The notes under the pieces are model-generated. The model worked only from the letters and a program-made list of their open reading frames with translations. It searched no databases and was not told where the DNA came from. A stretch of 49,642 bases of DNA from Clostridia bacterium. Lineage in GTDB: Bacteria; Bacillota; Clostridia; Oscillospirales; Acutalibacteraceae. Each line of letters begins with the position of its first letter. The first letter of the stretch is position 1. The DNA lies in the NCBI GenBank assembly GCA_017623315.1, contig JAGAPJ010000042.1, positions 1-49,642 on the forward strand, in the 5' to 3' direction. The position numbers and the translations under genes were made by a program. This document shows, one piece after another, positions 1 to 8,416 of the stretch.

Positions 1-612
1 ACTTATGTTGATATTGATACCTTCCAATTTGAAGAAGGTACAACTGCAACGGCTTACACGCCGCATATTGAAGATTTGGCGGCGGTAAAGGTATATAAAA
101 GCGGCAAGAATTTATTAGATATAAACAGTTATACGATTATAGGCAACCCGACATATAAAATTGAGGGTGATTCGCTAAAAGCTACTTGCACGTGGGGTGA
201 TTGTATTGGTTATACAATAACTAATTTAACGCCTTTTGCTATTTATAGATTTTCTTACAAGGCTAATAATGCTACGTCAGGATTAATTTATTATCTCGAT
301 GCAAAAGGGGCTTTGAACGTTCATTATAGCGCGTCAATTACACTACAAGCCGATGCGACGGGTTCTATTACTGTTTATTTTAGAAATTCGTTAGCGTCTA
401 ATCGCGAGTATGATATTTGCGATATACAATTAGAAATTGGGGATACTCAAACTAAATACGAGCCTTATGAAGAATTTGTTGAGGTTGGTGCCAAATTTGA
501 AAGTACACCAAGCGTTGTTACCCTTATACCCGACACTTCAGGTGTTGTTTTAGATTGTCAGTATTGTCGGGATATTGATAAATATATTGACAATTTTCTT
601 AATTCCAAATAA
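1..612 (+). CDS. Phage tail-type structural protein, 3' part
   Basis: The reading frame is open from the left edge, so the gene starts outside the window; internal TTG and other alternative starts are unlikely to be real. About 203 residues are visible. Two copies of a motif of the form FQFEEGTTATAYTPH and IQLEIGDTQTKYEPY, about 120 residues apart, each close a beta-rich module. This is the pattern seen in carbohydrate-binding-like modules of phage tail and baseplate proteins of Firmicutes. The C-terminus (CRDIDKYIDNFLNSK) resembles the short helical tail ends of such proteins. The gene ends just before a terminator and no other phage gene follows, so this is the edge of a prophage or a remnant. 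The family call is from motif recognition; the exact tail component cannot be named. Confidence 0.6.
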   Translation, partial: TYVDIDTFQFEEGTTATAYTPHIEDLAAVKVYKSGKNLLDINSYTIIGNPTYKIEGDSLKATCTWGDCIGYTITNLTPFAIYRFSYKANNATSGLIYYLDAKGALNVHYSASITLQADATGSITVYFRNSLASNREYDICDIQLEIGDTQTKYEPYEEFVEVGAKFESTPSVVTLIPDTSGVVLDCQYCRDIDKYIDNFLNSK

Positions 613-623
613 TTATTTAACTC

Positions 624-663
624 GAAGAAGCGTTGAACTGAAAATGTTCGATGCTTCTTTTCA
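624..663 (+). terminator. Rho-independent terminator after the tail-type gene
   Basis: A 15-bp stem (624-638 with 646-660, three G-U pairs, 7-nt loop) is followed by a short T run. It separates the phage-type gene from the polysaccharide locus. Confidence 0.7.
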
Positions 664-712
664 AATACGTCAAACCATTGACCTTCGATAAATTCATAGT
701 TGGCTTTATATG

Positions 713-741
713 TTGACACTGGGTATAAAATATGATAATAT
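713..741 (+). promoter_or_regulatory. Sigma-A type promoter of the polysaccharide locus
   Basis: TTGACA at 713-718 and TAATAT at 736-741 are separated by 17 bp. The predicted transcription start near 748 lies downstream of the first possible start codon (710) of the sugar transferase, which argues for the TTG start at 782. Confidence 0.65.
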
Positions 742-781
742 AAATATAATTATGTTTATAGGAAAATTTGGGGTGTGGGGT

Positions 782-1399
782 TTGTATAATAAATTTTTTA
801 AACGGTGCATAGATATTTTGCTTTCATTAATTGGCTTAACTTTTCTTTGGCCGTTGTTTCTAATAATTATTGTTGCAATTAAAATTGATGACCCGGGCCC
901 TGCTTTTTTTAAACAAAAAAGAGTTGGCATTAATAAAAGTTATTTTAACCTTTACAAATTTCGAAGTATGAAGGTTAATACTCCTGACGTGCCAACGCAT
1001 TTACTTGAAAATCCCGAACAGTACATAAGCAAGGTTGGGGCGTTTTTGCGTAAGACAAGCCTGGATGAGCTTCCGCAAATGTGGAATATTTTAAAGAGTG
1101 ATATGAGTATTATCGGTCCGCGTCCCGCACTTTGGAATCAGGATGATTTAATTGCTGAACGCGATAAATACGGTGCTAATGACGTTCGTCCCGGTCTTAC
1201 GGGTTGGGCGCAAATTAACGGTAGAGATGAGCTTGAAATTCCTGTTAAAGCCATGCTTGACGGTGAATATGTTGAAAAACTTAGTTTCCGTTTTGATGTT
1301 AAGTGTTTTTTAGGTACTATAAAATCTGTGCTTAAATCTGATGGTGTTGTTGAAGGCGGCACGGGAAGATCTAAAAAAGAAGAGGAAGCATATAAATGA
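782..1399 (+). CDS. Undecaprenyl-phosphate sugar-phosphate transferase (priming enzyme)
   Basis: This is a bacterial sugar transferase of the PglC/WcaJ-core type (about 205 residues). It moves a sugar 1-phosphate from a UDP-sugar to undecaprenyl phosphate at the inner face of the membrane and so starts repeat-unit synthesis. Visible features are the N-terminal membrane-inserting hydrophobic helix (residues about 10-35, broken by a proline), the KRVG and KFRSM segments, the catalytic Asp-Glu pair in SLDELPQ, the IGPRPAL segment and LTGWAQI. I chose TTG at 782 because it gives the family's usual N-terminus (YNKFFKR after the start) and lies downstream of the predicted transcription start. An upstream ATG at 710 is in frame but falls inside the promoter. 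The stop overlaps the next start (ATGA). The sugar is not certain; the L-FucNAc genes in the same locus make a UDP-linked HexNAc a candidate. Confidence 0.88.
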   Translation: MYNKFFKRCIDILLSLIGLTFLWPLFLIIIVAIKIDDPGPAFFKQKRVGINKSYFNLYKFRSMKVNTPDVPTHLLENPEQYISKVGAFLRKTSLDELPQMWNILKSDMSIIGPRPALWNQDDLIAERDKYGANDVRPGLTGWAQINGRDELEIPVKAMLDGEYVEKLSFRFDVKCFLGTIKSVLKSDGVVEGGTGRSKKEEEAYK

Positions 1400-2604
1400 A
1401 AATTCTTTACATAACAGCGGAGGGTTTTGATACCCCTAACCCGAATAATCAAATGGCAGAGGTTATGATAAATGATTTCCTTGATAATGGTTATTCGGTG
1501 CATTTAATACAAAGCCGCCGCAAAAAAATAAACAGTGATATACCTTGTTCACTAATTGGGCGTGAAAACTTCACCTGTGATACGGTTGAGCGTAAGGTAG
1601 TTGATAAAACCAACTTCATTAAGCGGTATTTAAACGATGTGCATTATGCCTTTTTATCAATGAAATGTTGGAAACGGGTCAAAGATGCGGACGTAATTTA
1701 TTTGCAGTCTAACCCAACAATTATTTTTCCAATGTTACTTTTAAAGCTTTTTAAACGATTGCCGATTGTTTATTCAATTTATGACATTTTTCCGGGACAC
1801 GCTTATGATATTGGCGTAATTACTAACAAATTAATTTATGAAGTTTTGCGAATTATACAAAAGCCGTGCTACAAAATGGCGACCGCAATTACAGTTTTAT
1901 CTGATGATATGAAAACAAAGGTTGTTGAACAGGGAGCCATGGCCGAAAGTGTTTATGTTGTTCCCGCATGGTTTGACGTTAAAACTGCTAAGGAAATTCC
2001 CTATGAGGAAAACCGTTTTATGCAAAAATACGGTCTTAAAAATGATAGATTCTACGTTCAGTTTGCCGGCACTATAGGATATGTTTTTAATTACAATACG
2101 GTTATTGAACTTGCTAAAAGGCTTCGTGGAGAAAAGGATATTTCTATACAGATTGTTGGCGACGGTAATGTCAAACAAGAATTTGTTCGCGAAGCTGAAA
2201 GCTTAGGACTTGATAATATTGATTTTTATCCTTTGCAGCCTGTTGAATTAGTGCCGGATGTTTACAGCGCGTGTAATGTATGCATAATTCCGTTAAAGAA
2301 GGGTGTTATAGGTAATGGAACTCCTAGTAAAGCACCAATACTTATGGCTTGTAAACGTGTTATTGTAAATTCTGTTGAAATTGATTCAAATTATGCGCAA
2401 ATGTTTTTAGAAAACAAAATGGGTGTTGCGGTCGATATTTTTGATTATGATAAGCTTGCAACTGAAATTATTCGGTTAAAAAACTCTCCGAAAGAAGTGG
2501 CTGAAATGGCTTTGCGTGCTTATGAATTTGGAAAAAATAACTATTCAAGCACTAAAAGTACGAAAAAGCTTATGGAAATATTTGAAAAATTGGGAAGAAA
2601 TTAA
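1396..2604 (+). CDS. Glycosyltransferase family 4 (WbuB-like)
   Basis: A two-domain GT-B enzyme of 402 residues. The N-terminal domain starts with MKILYITAEGF and contains YSIYDIFPG. The C-terminal nucleotide-sugar domain contains FAGTIGYVFN, IVGDG and GTPSKAPILMACKRVIV, the last corresponding to the glycosyltransferase 4 donor-binding PSK-x-x-E segment with the glutamate not obvious. This organisation is typical of WbuB/WcaI-like transferases that add a sugar to lipid-linked intermediates on the cytoplasmic side. The start overlaps the previous stop by 4 bp and the stop shares a base with the next start, so translation is coupled. Acceptor and donor cannot be read from sequence. Confidence 0.85.
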   Translation: MKILYITAEGFDTPNPNNQMAEVMINDFLDNGYSVHLIQSRRKKINSDIPCSLIGRENFTCDTVERKVVDKTNFIKRYLNDVHYAFLSMKCWKRVKDADVIYLQSNPTIIFPMLLLKLFKRLPIVYSIYDIFPGHAYDIGVITNKLIYEVLRIIQKPCYKMATAITVLSDDMKTKVVEQGAMAESVYVVPAWFDVKTAKEIPYEENRFMQKYGLKNDRFYVQFAGTIGYVFNYNTVIELAKRLRGEKDISIQIVGDGNVKQEFVREAESLGLDNIDFYPLQPVELVPDVYSACNVCIIPLKKGVIGNGTPSKAPILMACKRVIVNSVEIDSNYAQMFLENKMGVAVDIFDYDKLATEIIRLKNSPKEVAEMALRAYEFGKNNYSSTKSTKKLMEIFEKLGRN

Positions 2605-3689
2605 TGAAAATACTTATATTCGGTTTCACTAAAGTTAAATTTATGCCTTATGCTAATTTTTACCTTGAAAACATTGGCACCCCAAAAAACGATATTCATT
2701 TGCTTTATTGGAATAGAGATTTAAAGCAGGAGGACTTATCGGCTTATGAGGGTATAACTTTTCATGAGTTTGGGTGTTATCAAGAGGATGACGTTTCAAA
2801 GCTTTCAAAAATAAGCAGTTTTTTAAAATACCGTACTTTTGCTAAAAAGGTTATAAAACAAGGTGATTACGACCTTTTAATAGGGCTTCATTCCTTGCCT
2901 GCGGTTTTGATTTATGACGTAATTAAAAAGAAGTTTAAAAATAAATTTATTTTTGATTATCGTGATTCGACCTATGAAGGCTTTGCACCCTTTAAAAAGC
3001 TTGTGGGCGGACTTGTTAAGACTTCAAGTGCAACCTTTGTTAGCAGTAACGGCTTTAGGCGTTTTTTACCTGAAAGTGAAAAAGCAAAAATTTACACTTC
3101 ACACAATTTACTTACTGATTCACTTTCACATAGGGACGAAAAAAGGCTTAATGGAACCAAAAGTGATAAAATAAGAATAGCGTTTTGGGGCTTTATTCGC
3201 CACGAAGAGGTTAACCGCGAAATTATTAATAAAATTGCAAAAGATGACAGGTTTGAATTACATTATTACGGCCGTGAGCAGCAGGTTGCACTTAATTTAA
3301 AGCAATATGCAAAGGAAATTGACGCAAAAAACGTTTTCTTTCACGGTGAATATAAACCCGAGGATAGATATGAATTTGTTCGTAATACCGATTTAATTCA
3401 TAATCTTTATTATGATAGCAATATGATGTTAGCGATGGGTAATAAGTATTATGACGGTGCTGTATTCAGAATACCGCAGCTATGTATGACGGGTTCGTTT
3501 ATGGGCGAATGCGCCGAAAAAGCAGGAATAGGGTTTCAATGCTCGCCTTATTCAGAGTCATTTATACGTGACGTATATAATTATTTTACAAATTTAGACG
3601 CTGAAATATTTGATAACAACTGCGATAATGAGTTGTCGCACATTTTGGAAGAATATAACTCGTCAAAAGAGGTTTTAAAGAATGTTTGA
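2604..3689 (+). CDS. Glycosyltransferase-like capsular polysaccharide protein
   Basis: 361 residues with a GT-B-like layout: an N-terminal MKILIFGFTK strand, a central KIRIAFWGFIR strand starting the second domain, FHGEYKPEDRYEF, and NKYYDGAVFRIPQL in the position of the NK-x-Y-E donor site of family 4 enzymes. It lacks the clean EX7E motif, so it is a divergent member. It lies between an obvious glycosyltransferase and a Wzy-like polymerase, overlapping both, which supports a role in repeat-unit assembly. The exact family is uncertain. Confidence 0.7.
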   Translation: MKILIFGFTKVKFMPYANFYLENIGTPKNDIHLLYWNRDLKQEDLSAYEGITFHEFGCYQEDDVSKLSKISSFLKYRTFAKKVIKQGDYDLLIGLHSLPAVLIYDVIKKKFKNKFIFDYRDSTYEGFAPFKKLVGGLVKTSSATFVSSNGFRRFLPESEKAKIYTSHNLLTDSLSHRDEKRLNGTKSDKIRIAFWGFIRHEEVNREIINKIAKDDRFELHYYGREQQVALNLKQYAKEIDAKNVFFHGEYKPEDRYEFVRNTDLIHNLYYDSNMMLAMGNKYYDGAVFRIPQLCMTGSFMGECAEKAGIGFQCSPYSESFIRDVYNYFTNLDAEIFDNNCDNELSHILEEYNSSKEVLKNV

Positions 3690-4890
3690 AAATGTAAAAC
3701 AAAGCAAGAAGCCCAGTATATTACTTTATCTGCTTGTTTTTGCCGTCATTGTGGTGGATTCGGGCTTTTATGCAATTAATATTTTAAGCGGTACAACCCG
3801 TTTTGCTATTAGTTTAATAGTAGTGCTTACAACTTTTTTTATCAGTTATAAAAAGAAAATTGACATACGTCGGTTCTTGTGCTGTTGTTTTTTGGGCGTT
3901 TATTTTATTATACATATGATAGCGTCAAATAATATTGCACAAAATTTTACAGTTGTGTTTTTTCTATTTTTAGCTTATATTTTTTCTTTAAATATTGAGC
4001 AAAAGCAGTTTATAAAGTATTTTTCGGATATAATGCTTTTTTTGGCGGTTTTTTCTTTAGCCACACATATAATTTCTATTGCTTTTCCGGCAGCGGTTGA
4101 ATTACTTCCAACTGTTGTGAGAGATGGCGGCAGTTCGGGATATCATAATGCGATTTTTTCTGTTATTAACAGTTCGTACTCAGTGAGACGTAATTTCGGT
4201 ATATTTTGGGAGCCTGGTGCGTTTTCAATATATCTTAATTTAGCGTTATTATTTGAGCTTTTCTTTAATAAGCCCAACATTAAAAAAATAGTGATTTTTT
4301 CAATTGCTATAATTACAACGCTTTCAACCTTGGGTGTTGTAAGTATGGCTTTGCTATATATTGCATCACTTTTTAAAAGCTCAAGCAAAGCAAATAAAAA
4401 AACTAAAATTATCGTTACGCTTTTACTTGTATGCGGTATTATTTATTTCCTATTTTTTGATGCTTCCTTCATTGAGGAAGTATTTGGAAAACTGGAATCT
4501 ATTGGTTCGAATACCAAATTTGAAACAACAGCAGTTAGATTAGATGCAATTAAATATCCGGGACGAGAATTTCTTTCTTCACCGATTTGGGGAATAGGGT
4601 TTGAAAAATTCCTTAAGGTTCAAACGGATTACTGCCGAGATATGGCGACTTTTACTTTTATTAACTGGTTATGTATATACGGTGTTATAGGCGGTATTAT
4701 ACCAATTTTAGGAACAATTAGATTTTTTGTTAAATTTGGGGACAACATCATTACCAAAATAATACTATTTGGTCTTTCGTTGTTTATTTTTTCGACCGAA
4801 AATTTTGTTCAAATAATGTTTATTTATATTTTGGTTTTCTATGGCTTGCAAAGGAAAGAATATGAAGAATCATCTATTTATAGTAACTGA
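3682..4890 (+). CDS. Wzy-like O-antigen/polysaccharide polymerase
   Basis: A 402-residue integral membrane protein with about ten hydrophobic segments and one large polar loop (roughly residues 130-180, around RDGGSSGYHNAIF and RRNFGIFWEPGAFS). The motif FGIFWEPGAFS is common in polymerases of the O-antigen ligase/polymerase family, which join lipid-linked repeat units at the outer face of the membrane. It is the only polymerase candidate in the locus and fits with the Wzx flippase at 11038. It overlaps the preceding gene by 8 bp. Wzy proteins share little sequence, so the call rests on topology, motif and context. Confidence 0.78.
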   Translation: MFENVKQSKKPSILLYLLVFAVIVVDSGFYAINILSGTTRFAISLIVVLTTFFISYKKKIDIRRFLCCCFLGVYFIIHMIASNNIAQNFTVVFFLFLAYIFSLNIEQKQFIKYFSDIMLFLAVFSLATHIISIAFPAAVELLPTVVRDGGSSGYHNAIFSVINSSYSVRRNFGIFWEPGAFSIYLNLALLFELFFNKPNIKKIVIFSIAIITTLSTLGVVSMALLYIASLFKSSSKANKKTKIIVTLLLVCGIIYFLFFDASFIEEVFGKLESIGSNTKFETTAVRLDAIKYPGREFLSSPIWGIGFEKFLKVQTDYCRDMATFTFINWLCIYGVIGGIIPILGTIRFFVKFGDNIITKIILFGLSLFIFSTENFVQIMFIYILVFYGLQRKEYEESSIYSN

Positions 4891-6100
4891 AAGTAAATCC
4901 GCTAACGGCATTTGCTGTAAGGCGGTAATGCAAGCACTTATTTCAAACGGTGATAAGTGCTACTGTATAATCAATAATGAATATGACAATTTCCCAAAAG
5001 CTGATGGTGTGGAATATACAACTGTTAAGCCAAGGTTGGTTTACAGGTTGTTTTCCAAGGCGGAAAAGCTGGGCGGAATAAATAAAAAAATTACAATTTT
5101 GGTTGCACAAATACTTAATAAGCTAACGCTTTTTTTAAGTATTCCTACCTGGCCGCTTATTTCTTATGGGTATTCATTGCGAATTTATAGGGCGGCTCAC
5201 AGAATTTGCAAAGAACAAAAAATTGATTTTATAATACCTGTCTATACACAAATAGACACACTAATTGCCGCAAATAAAATAAAGAAAAAATTTCCCGAAG
5301 TTAAAATGGTTCCCTATTTTTTGGATTCTTTTTCAGGAGGGTATGGCCCAAAGATTTTTTCAAAGGAATGGACCGTTAAGCGAGGTATTAAGTGGGAGGA
5401 CAAGCTTTTACCCCAAGCGGAAAAAATTGTAATAATGAAATCAAGCGAAGAACACTATAAAAAGTTTGCTGTAAACAAATCTTATTTTAATAAAATGGTG
5501 TTTTTAGACTTGCCGCTTTATGCCAAAATGAAAACTAACGGCACTAAATGTGATTTGCTGCCAAAGGATAAAATAAATCTTTTGTATATAGGCACTATTC
5601 CTATGCATATAAGAAACCCTGAATATTTTTTGAGGGTGTTTAATTCGGTTAAAAATGATAACATACAGCTAAACATAGTGGGCAATTGTACCGACATGGC
5701 ATTTTTGATAGAATGGCAAAACAAGGACTCACGAATTAAGGTTATGCCGTTTGTAGACCATTCAACAGCCATTTCGTTAATGCAAAATGCGGATTTTTTG
5801 GTTAATTTTGGAAACAACAATTCACATATGACCCCATGCAAAATTTTTGAATATATGTCTATTGGCAAACCGATTATTTCAACATCGCCCATAAAAAATG
5901 AGCCAAGCTCAATTTATTTGGAAAAATATCCGCGAAGTTTGATTATTAGGGACTATGAGGGGGATATTTCTCATGATGCGGTTAAACTTTCTGAATTTAT
6001 TGATAAAGGCTTTGAATGTGATGAAAATATGTATTCTGAACTTGAACAAATATATTATCTTAATACCCCGAATGCCTTTGCAGAGGTGTTGAATAATTAG
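4862..6100 (+). CDS. Glycosyltransferase family 4
   Basis: 412 residues. The ATG at 4862 is preferred over the in-frame one at 4841 because an AAAGGAAAG ribosome-binding site sits just upstream and the protein then opens with the usual short strand (KNHLFIVTES). The C-terminal domain shows INLLYIGTIP, LNIVGNCTD, and TPCKIFEYMSIGKPII, the donor-binding segment of family 4 enzymes including the second glutamate. The gene begins inside the last 29 bp of the polymerase gene. It probably adds one sugar of the repeat unit in the cytoplasm; donor and acceptor are unknown. Confidence 0.85.
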   Translation: MKNHLFIVTESKSANGICCKAVMQALISNGDKCYCIINNEYDNFPKADGVEYTTVKPRLVYRLFSKAEKLGGINKKITILVAQILNKLTLFLSIPTWPLISYGYSLRIYRAAHRICKEQKIDFIIPVYTQIDTLIAANKIKKKFPEVKMVPYFLDSFSGGYGPKIFSKEWTVKRGIKWEDKLLPQAEKIVIMKSSEEHYKKFAVNKSYFNKMVFLDLPLYAKMKTNGTKCDLLPKDKINLLYIGTIPMHIRNPEYFLRVFNSVKNDNIQLNIVGNCTDMAFLIEWQNKDSRIKVMPFVDHSTAISLMQNADFLVNFGNNNSHMTPCKIFEYMSIGKPIISTSPIKNEPSSIYLEKYPRSLIIRDYEGDISHDAVKLSEFIDKGFECDENMYSELEQIYYLNTPNAFAEVLNN

Positions 6101-6118
6101 TTTAAAGGAGTTAATGCA

Positions 6119-7321
6119 GTGAACATACTAATGATAAATTCCTGCAATTTCGGAAGTACAGGTAACATAATGCTTCAAGTTGCCGAAAAGGCAAGGGAAA
6201 AGGGTTATATTGTGTATACCGCTTGTCCTGATTGCCGCGATAACCGCAAAAAAAGTGTAGAAAATCAAATTTTAATTGGTAACCGTTTTACACGCAATTT
6301 GCATTTGCTTTTGGCAAAGGTTACAGGGCTTAACGGTTGTTTTTCATATTTTTCAACCCTTAATTTTTTGCGAAGGGTTAAGAAAATTTCGCCTGACATT
6401 ATACATCTTCATAACCTACATAATGGGTATATAAATTTACCGTTATTGTTTAAATTTATAAAAAAGCATAACATTCGCACTGTGTGGACGCTTCACGACT
6501 GCTGGGCGTTTACTGGTCATTGCCCGCATTTTACTAATGCCAAGTGTGACAAGTGGAAAAGCGGGTGTTATGGTTGCCCAATTTATAAGGAATACCCCGC
6601 AAGCCTTTTTGATAATTCGAAATATATGTACAGCCTTAAAAAGAAGTGGTTTACAGGTGTTAGTGATTTAACAATTGTTACCCCTTCACAATGGCTTGGC
6701 GATTTGGTAAAGCAGTCGTTTTTGGGAGAATATCCTGTAAAGGTTATAAACAACGGTATTGATTTATCGGTATTTAGGCCCACCGACAGTGATTTTAGAA
6801 AGAAGTATAATTGCGAGGATAAATTTTTAGTTTTGGGTGTGGCGTCTCCTTGGAGTGAACGCAAAGGAATAGATGTTTTCATTGAACTTTCAAAGCAGCT
6901 TGACAGTAAATATCAAATTGTTTTGGTGGGAACGGATGATAATATCGATAAACAACTGCCCCAAAATATAATTTCAATACACCGCACACACAACCAAGCC
7001 GAGCTTGCCGAAATTTATTCGGCGTGCGATTTGTTCGTTAATCCTACAAGGGAAGAAAATTACCCAACCGTTAATATGGAGTCAATTGCCTGCGGCACCC
7101 CTGTATTAACCTTTAATACGGGCGGTAGCGGCGAAATACCTGACAACACCTGTGGTATTGTTGTAAGTGAAAATACAGTAGAGGCTGTTTTAGAAAAAAT
7201 TACTGAAATTTTTGATAGTCGCCCATTTATTAAGGCTGACTGCCTTAAACGTGCGCAAAGCTTTGCAGCAGAAGAAAAATATGCTGAATATATAAAATTG
7301 TATAGGAAGAACTTATGTTGA
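6119..7321 (+). CDS. Glycosyltransferase family 4 (WcaC-like)
   Basis: 400 residues, GTG start 8 bp after an AAAGGAG site. The N-terminal domain has a Gly-rich opening (NFGSTGNIM), HLHNLHNGYINL and the cysteine-rich TLHDCWAFTGHCPHF...CPIYKEYP block typical of WcaC-like transferases. The C-terminal domain has GVASPWSERKG and the EX7E motif in PTREENYPTVNMESIACG. It acts in the cytoplasm on the growing lipid-linked unit. The gene overlaps the following pyruvyl transferase by 7 bp, suggesting coupled expression. Confidence 0.9.
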   Translation: MNILMINSCNFGSTGNIMLQVAEKAREKGYIVYTACPDCRDNRKKSVENQILIGNRFTRNLHLLLAKVTGLNGCFSYFSTLNFLRRVKKISPDIIHLHNLHNGYINLPLLFKFIKKHNIRTVWTLHDCWAFTGHCPHFTNAKCDKWKSGCYGCPIYKEYPASLFDNSKYMYSLKKKWFTGVSDLTIVTPSQWLGDLVKQSFLGEYPVKVINNGIDLSVFRPTDSDFRKKYNCEDKFLVLGVASPWSERKGIDVFIELSKQLDSKYQIVLVGTDDNIDKQLPQNIISIHRTHNQAELAEIYSACDLFVNPTREENYPTVNMESIACGTPVLTFNTGGSGEIPDNTCGIVVSENTVEAVLEKITEIFDSRPFIKADCLKRAQSFAAEEKYAEYIKLYRKNLC

Positions 7322-8412
7322 AAAGATTTATTTTATCTACCCCTTTAGTAAGGGAATTTGTAATGTTTTTTTGGAAAATTTATAAGGATTTAATATTATA
7401 TTCGAAGACTAAAAAGAATTTGAAAAGTGTAATAAACGTATCAAATAAGATTTTTTACTTAGGAGTCCCTGCACATACAAATTTGGGTGATTTGGCACAG
7501 GGTGTATGTATTCGCAGGTGGCTTAAAAAACATTATCCACAAAAAATAGTTGTTGAAATTGAAACTAATGCGTTGGTTAATACGCATTTTTCGTCATTAA
7601 AGCTTCTGAAAAAGTCATTTTTGCCATCTGATATTATAGTTTTTCAAAGTGGATACACAACAACCGATTTGGGCGGTTATGCCGATGAAATGCATCGTGC
7701 TGTTATGGAACTTTTACCCAATGCTAAAATGCTTATGCTACCGCAAACTATATTTTTTGAGAACCCTCAAAATCGCAAGAGAACAGCTGAATGTTATAAT
7801 AAAATGAAGAATATGTTGTTTTTGGCTAGGGATAATATTTCATACGAAATGGCAAGGGAAATGTTTCCTGATATTTTAGTTATGCCTTATCCGGATATTG
7901 TTACCACACTTATAGGTCAAAAAAAATATGAGAATGACCGTGATGGAATTATGTTTTGTTGCCGTAATGATGGTGAAAAGTTTTATTCTGATGCCGAAAT
8001 AGATGCTTTAATGGCAAAGTGTAGAAGTTTTTGCTCGGTAAGCAAAACTGACACTACTAAGATAGGCAAAACGGCCGATATTGTTAAAAACGCCAAATCT
8101 TATATTGAAAATGAAATTGAAGAATATTCAAAGTATAAATTGATAATTACAGACCGTTATCATGGCACAATTTTATCTTTAGTTGCTGGTACACCCGTTA
8201 TTATTATTAAAACAACTGACCATAAGGTTACAACCGGTGCGGATTGGTTTAAGGGTGTATATGACAGTCACGTTTATTTGGCAAACGATTTAAATGATGC
8301 GTATGAAAAAGCGGCTCAAGTTTTAAATCAAAACATTGATTATAGCTTGGAACCGTTTTTTGAACGTGAATATTATGATAAATTACCCTCAATTTTTGAA
8401 AGGATGAATTAA
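7315..8412 (+). CDS. Polysaccharide pyruvyl transferase family protein
   Basis: 365 residues. The motif LGVPAHTNLGDLAQGVCIRR near residue 50 and DRYHGTILSLVAGTPVIII near residue 285 are the two signatures of the polysaccharide pyruvyl transferase family (CsaB/EpsO/WcaK type). These enzymes transfer pyruvate from phosphoenolpyruvate to a sugar to form a ketal, which gives the polymer a negative charge. The VVFQSGYTTTDLGGY stretch fits the same fold. The neighbours support pyruvylation of a repeat-unit sugar. The target sugar is unknown. Confidence 0.87.
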   Translation: MLKRFILSTPLVREFVMFFWKIYKDLILYSKTKKNLKSVINVSNKIFYLGVPAHTNLGDLAQGVCIRRWLKKHYPQKIVVEIETNALVNTHFSSLKLLKKSFLPSDIIVFQSGYTTTDLGGYADEMHRAVMELLPNAKMLMLPQTIFFENPQNRKRTAECYNKMKNMLFLARDNISYEMAREMFPDILVMPYPDIVTTLIGQKKYENDRDGIMFCCRNDGEKFYSDAEIDALMAKCRSFCSVSKTDTTKIGKTADIVKNAKSYIENEIEEYSKYKLIITDRYHGTILSLVAGTPVIIIKTTDHKVTTGADWFKGVYDSHVYLANDLNDAYEKAAQVLNQNIDYSLEPFFEREYYDKLPSIFERMN

Positions 8413-8416
8413 AAGT

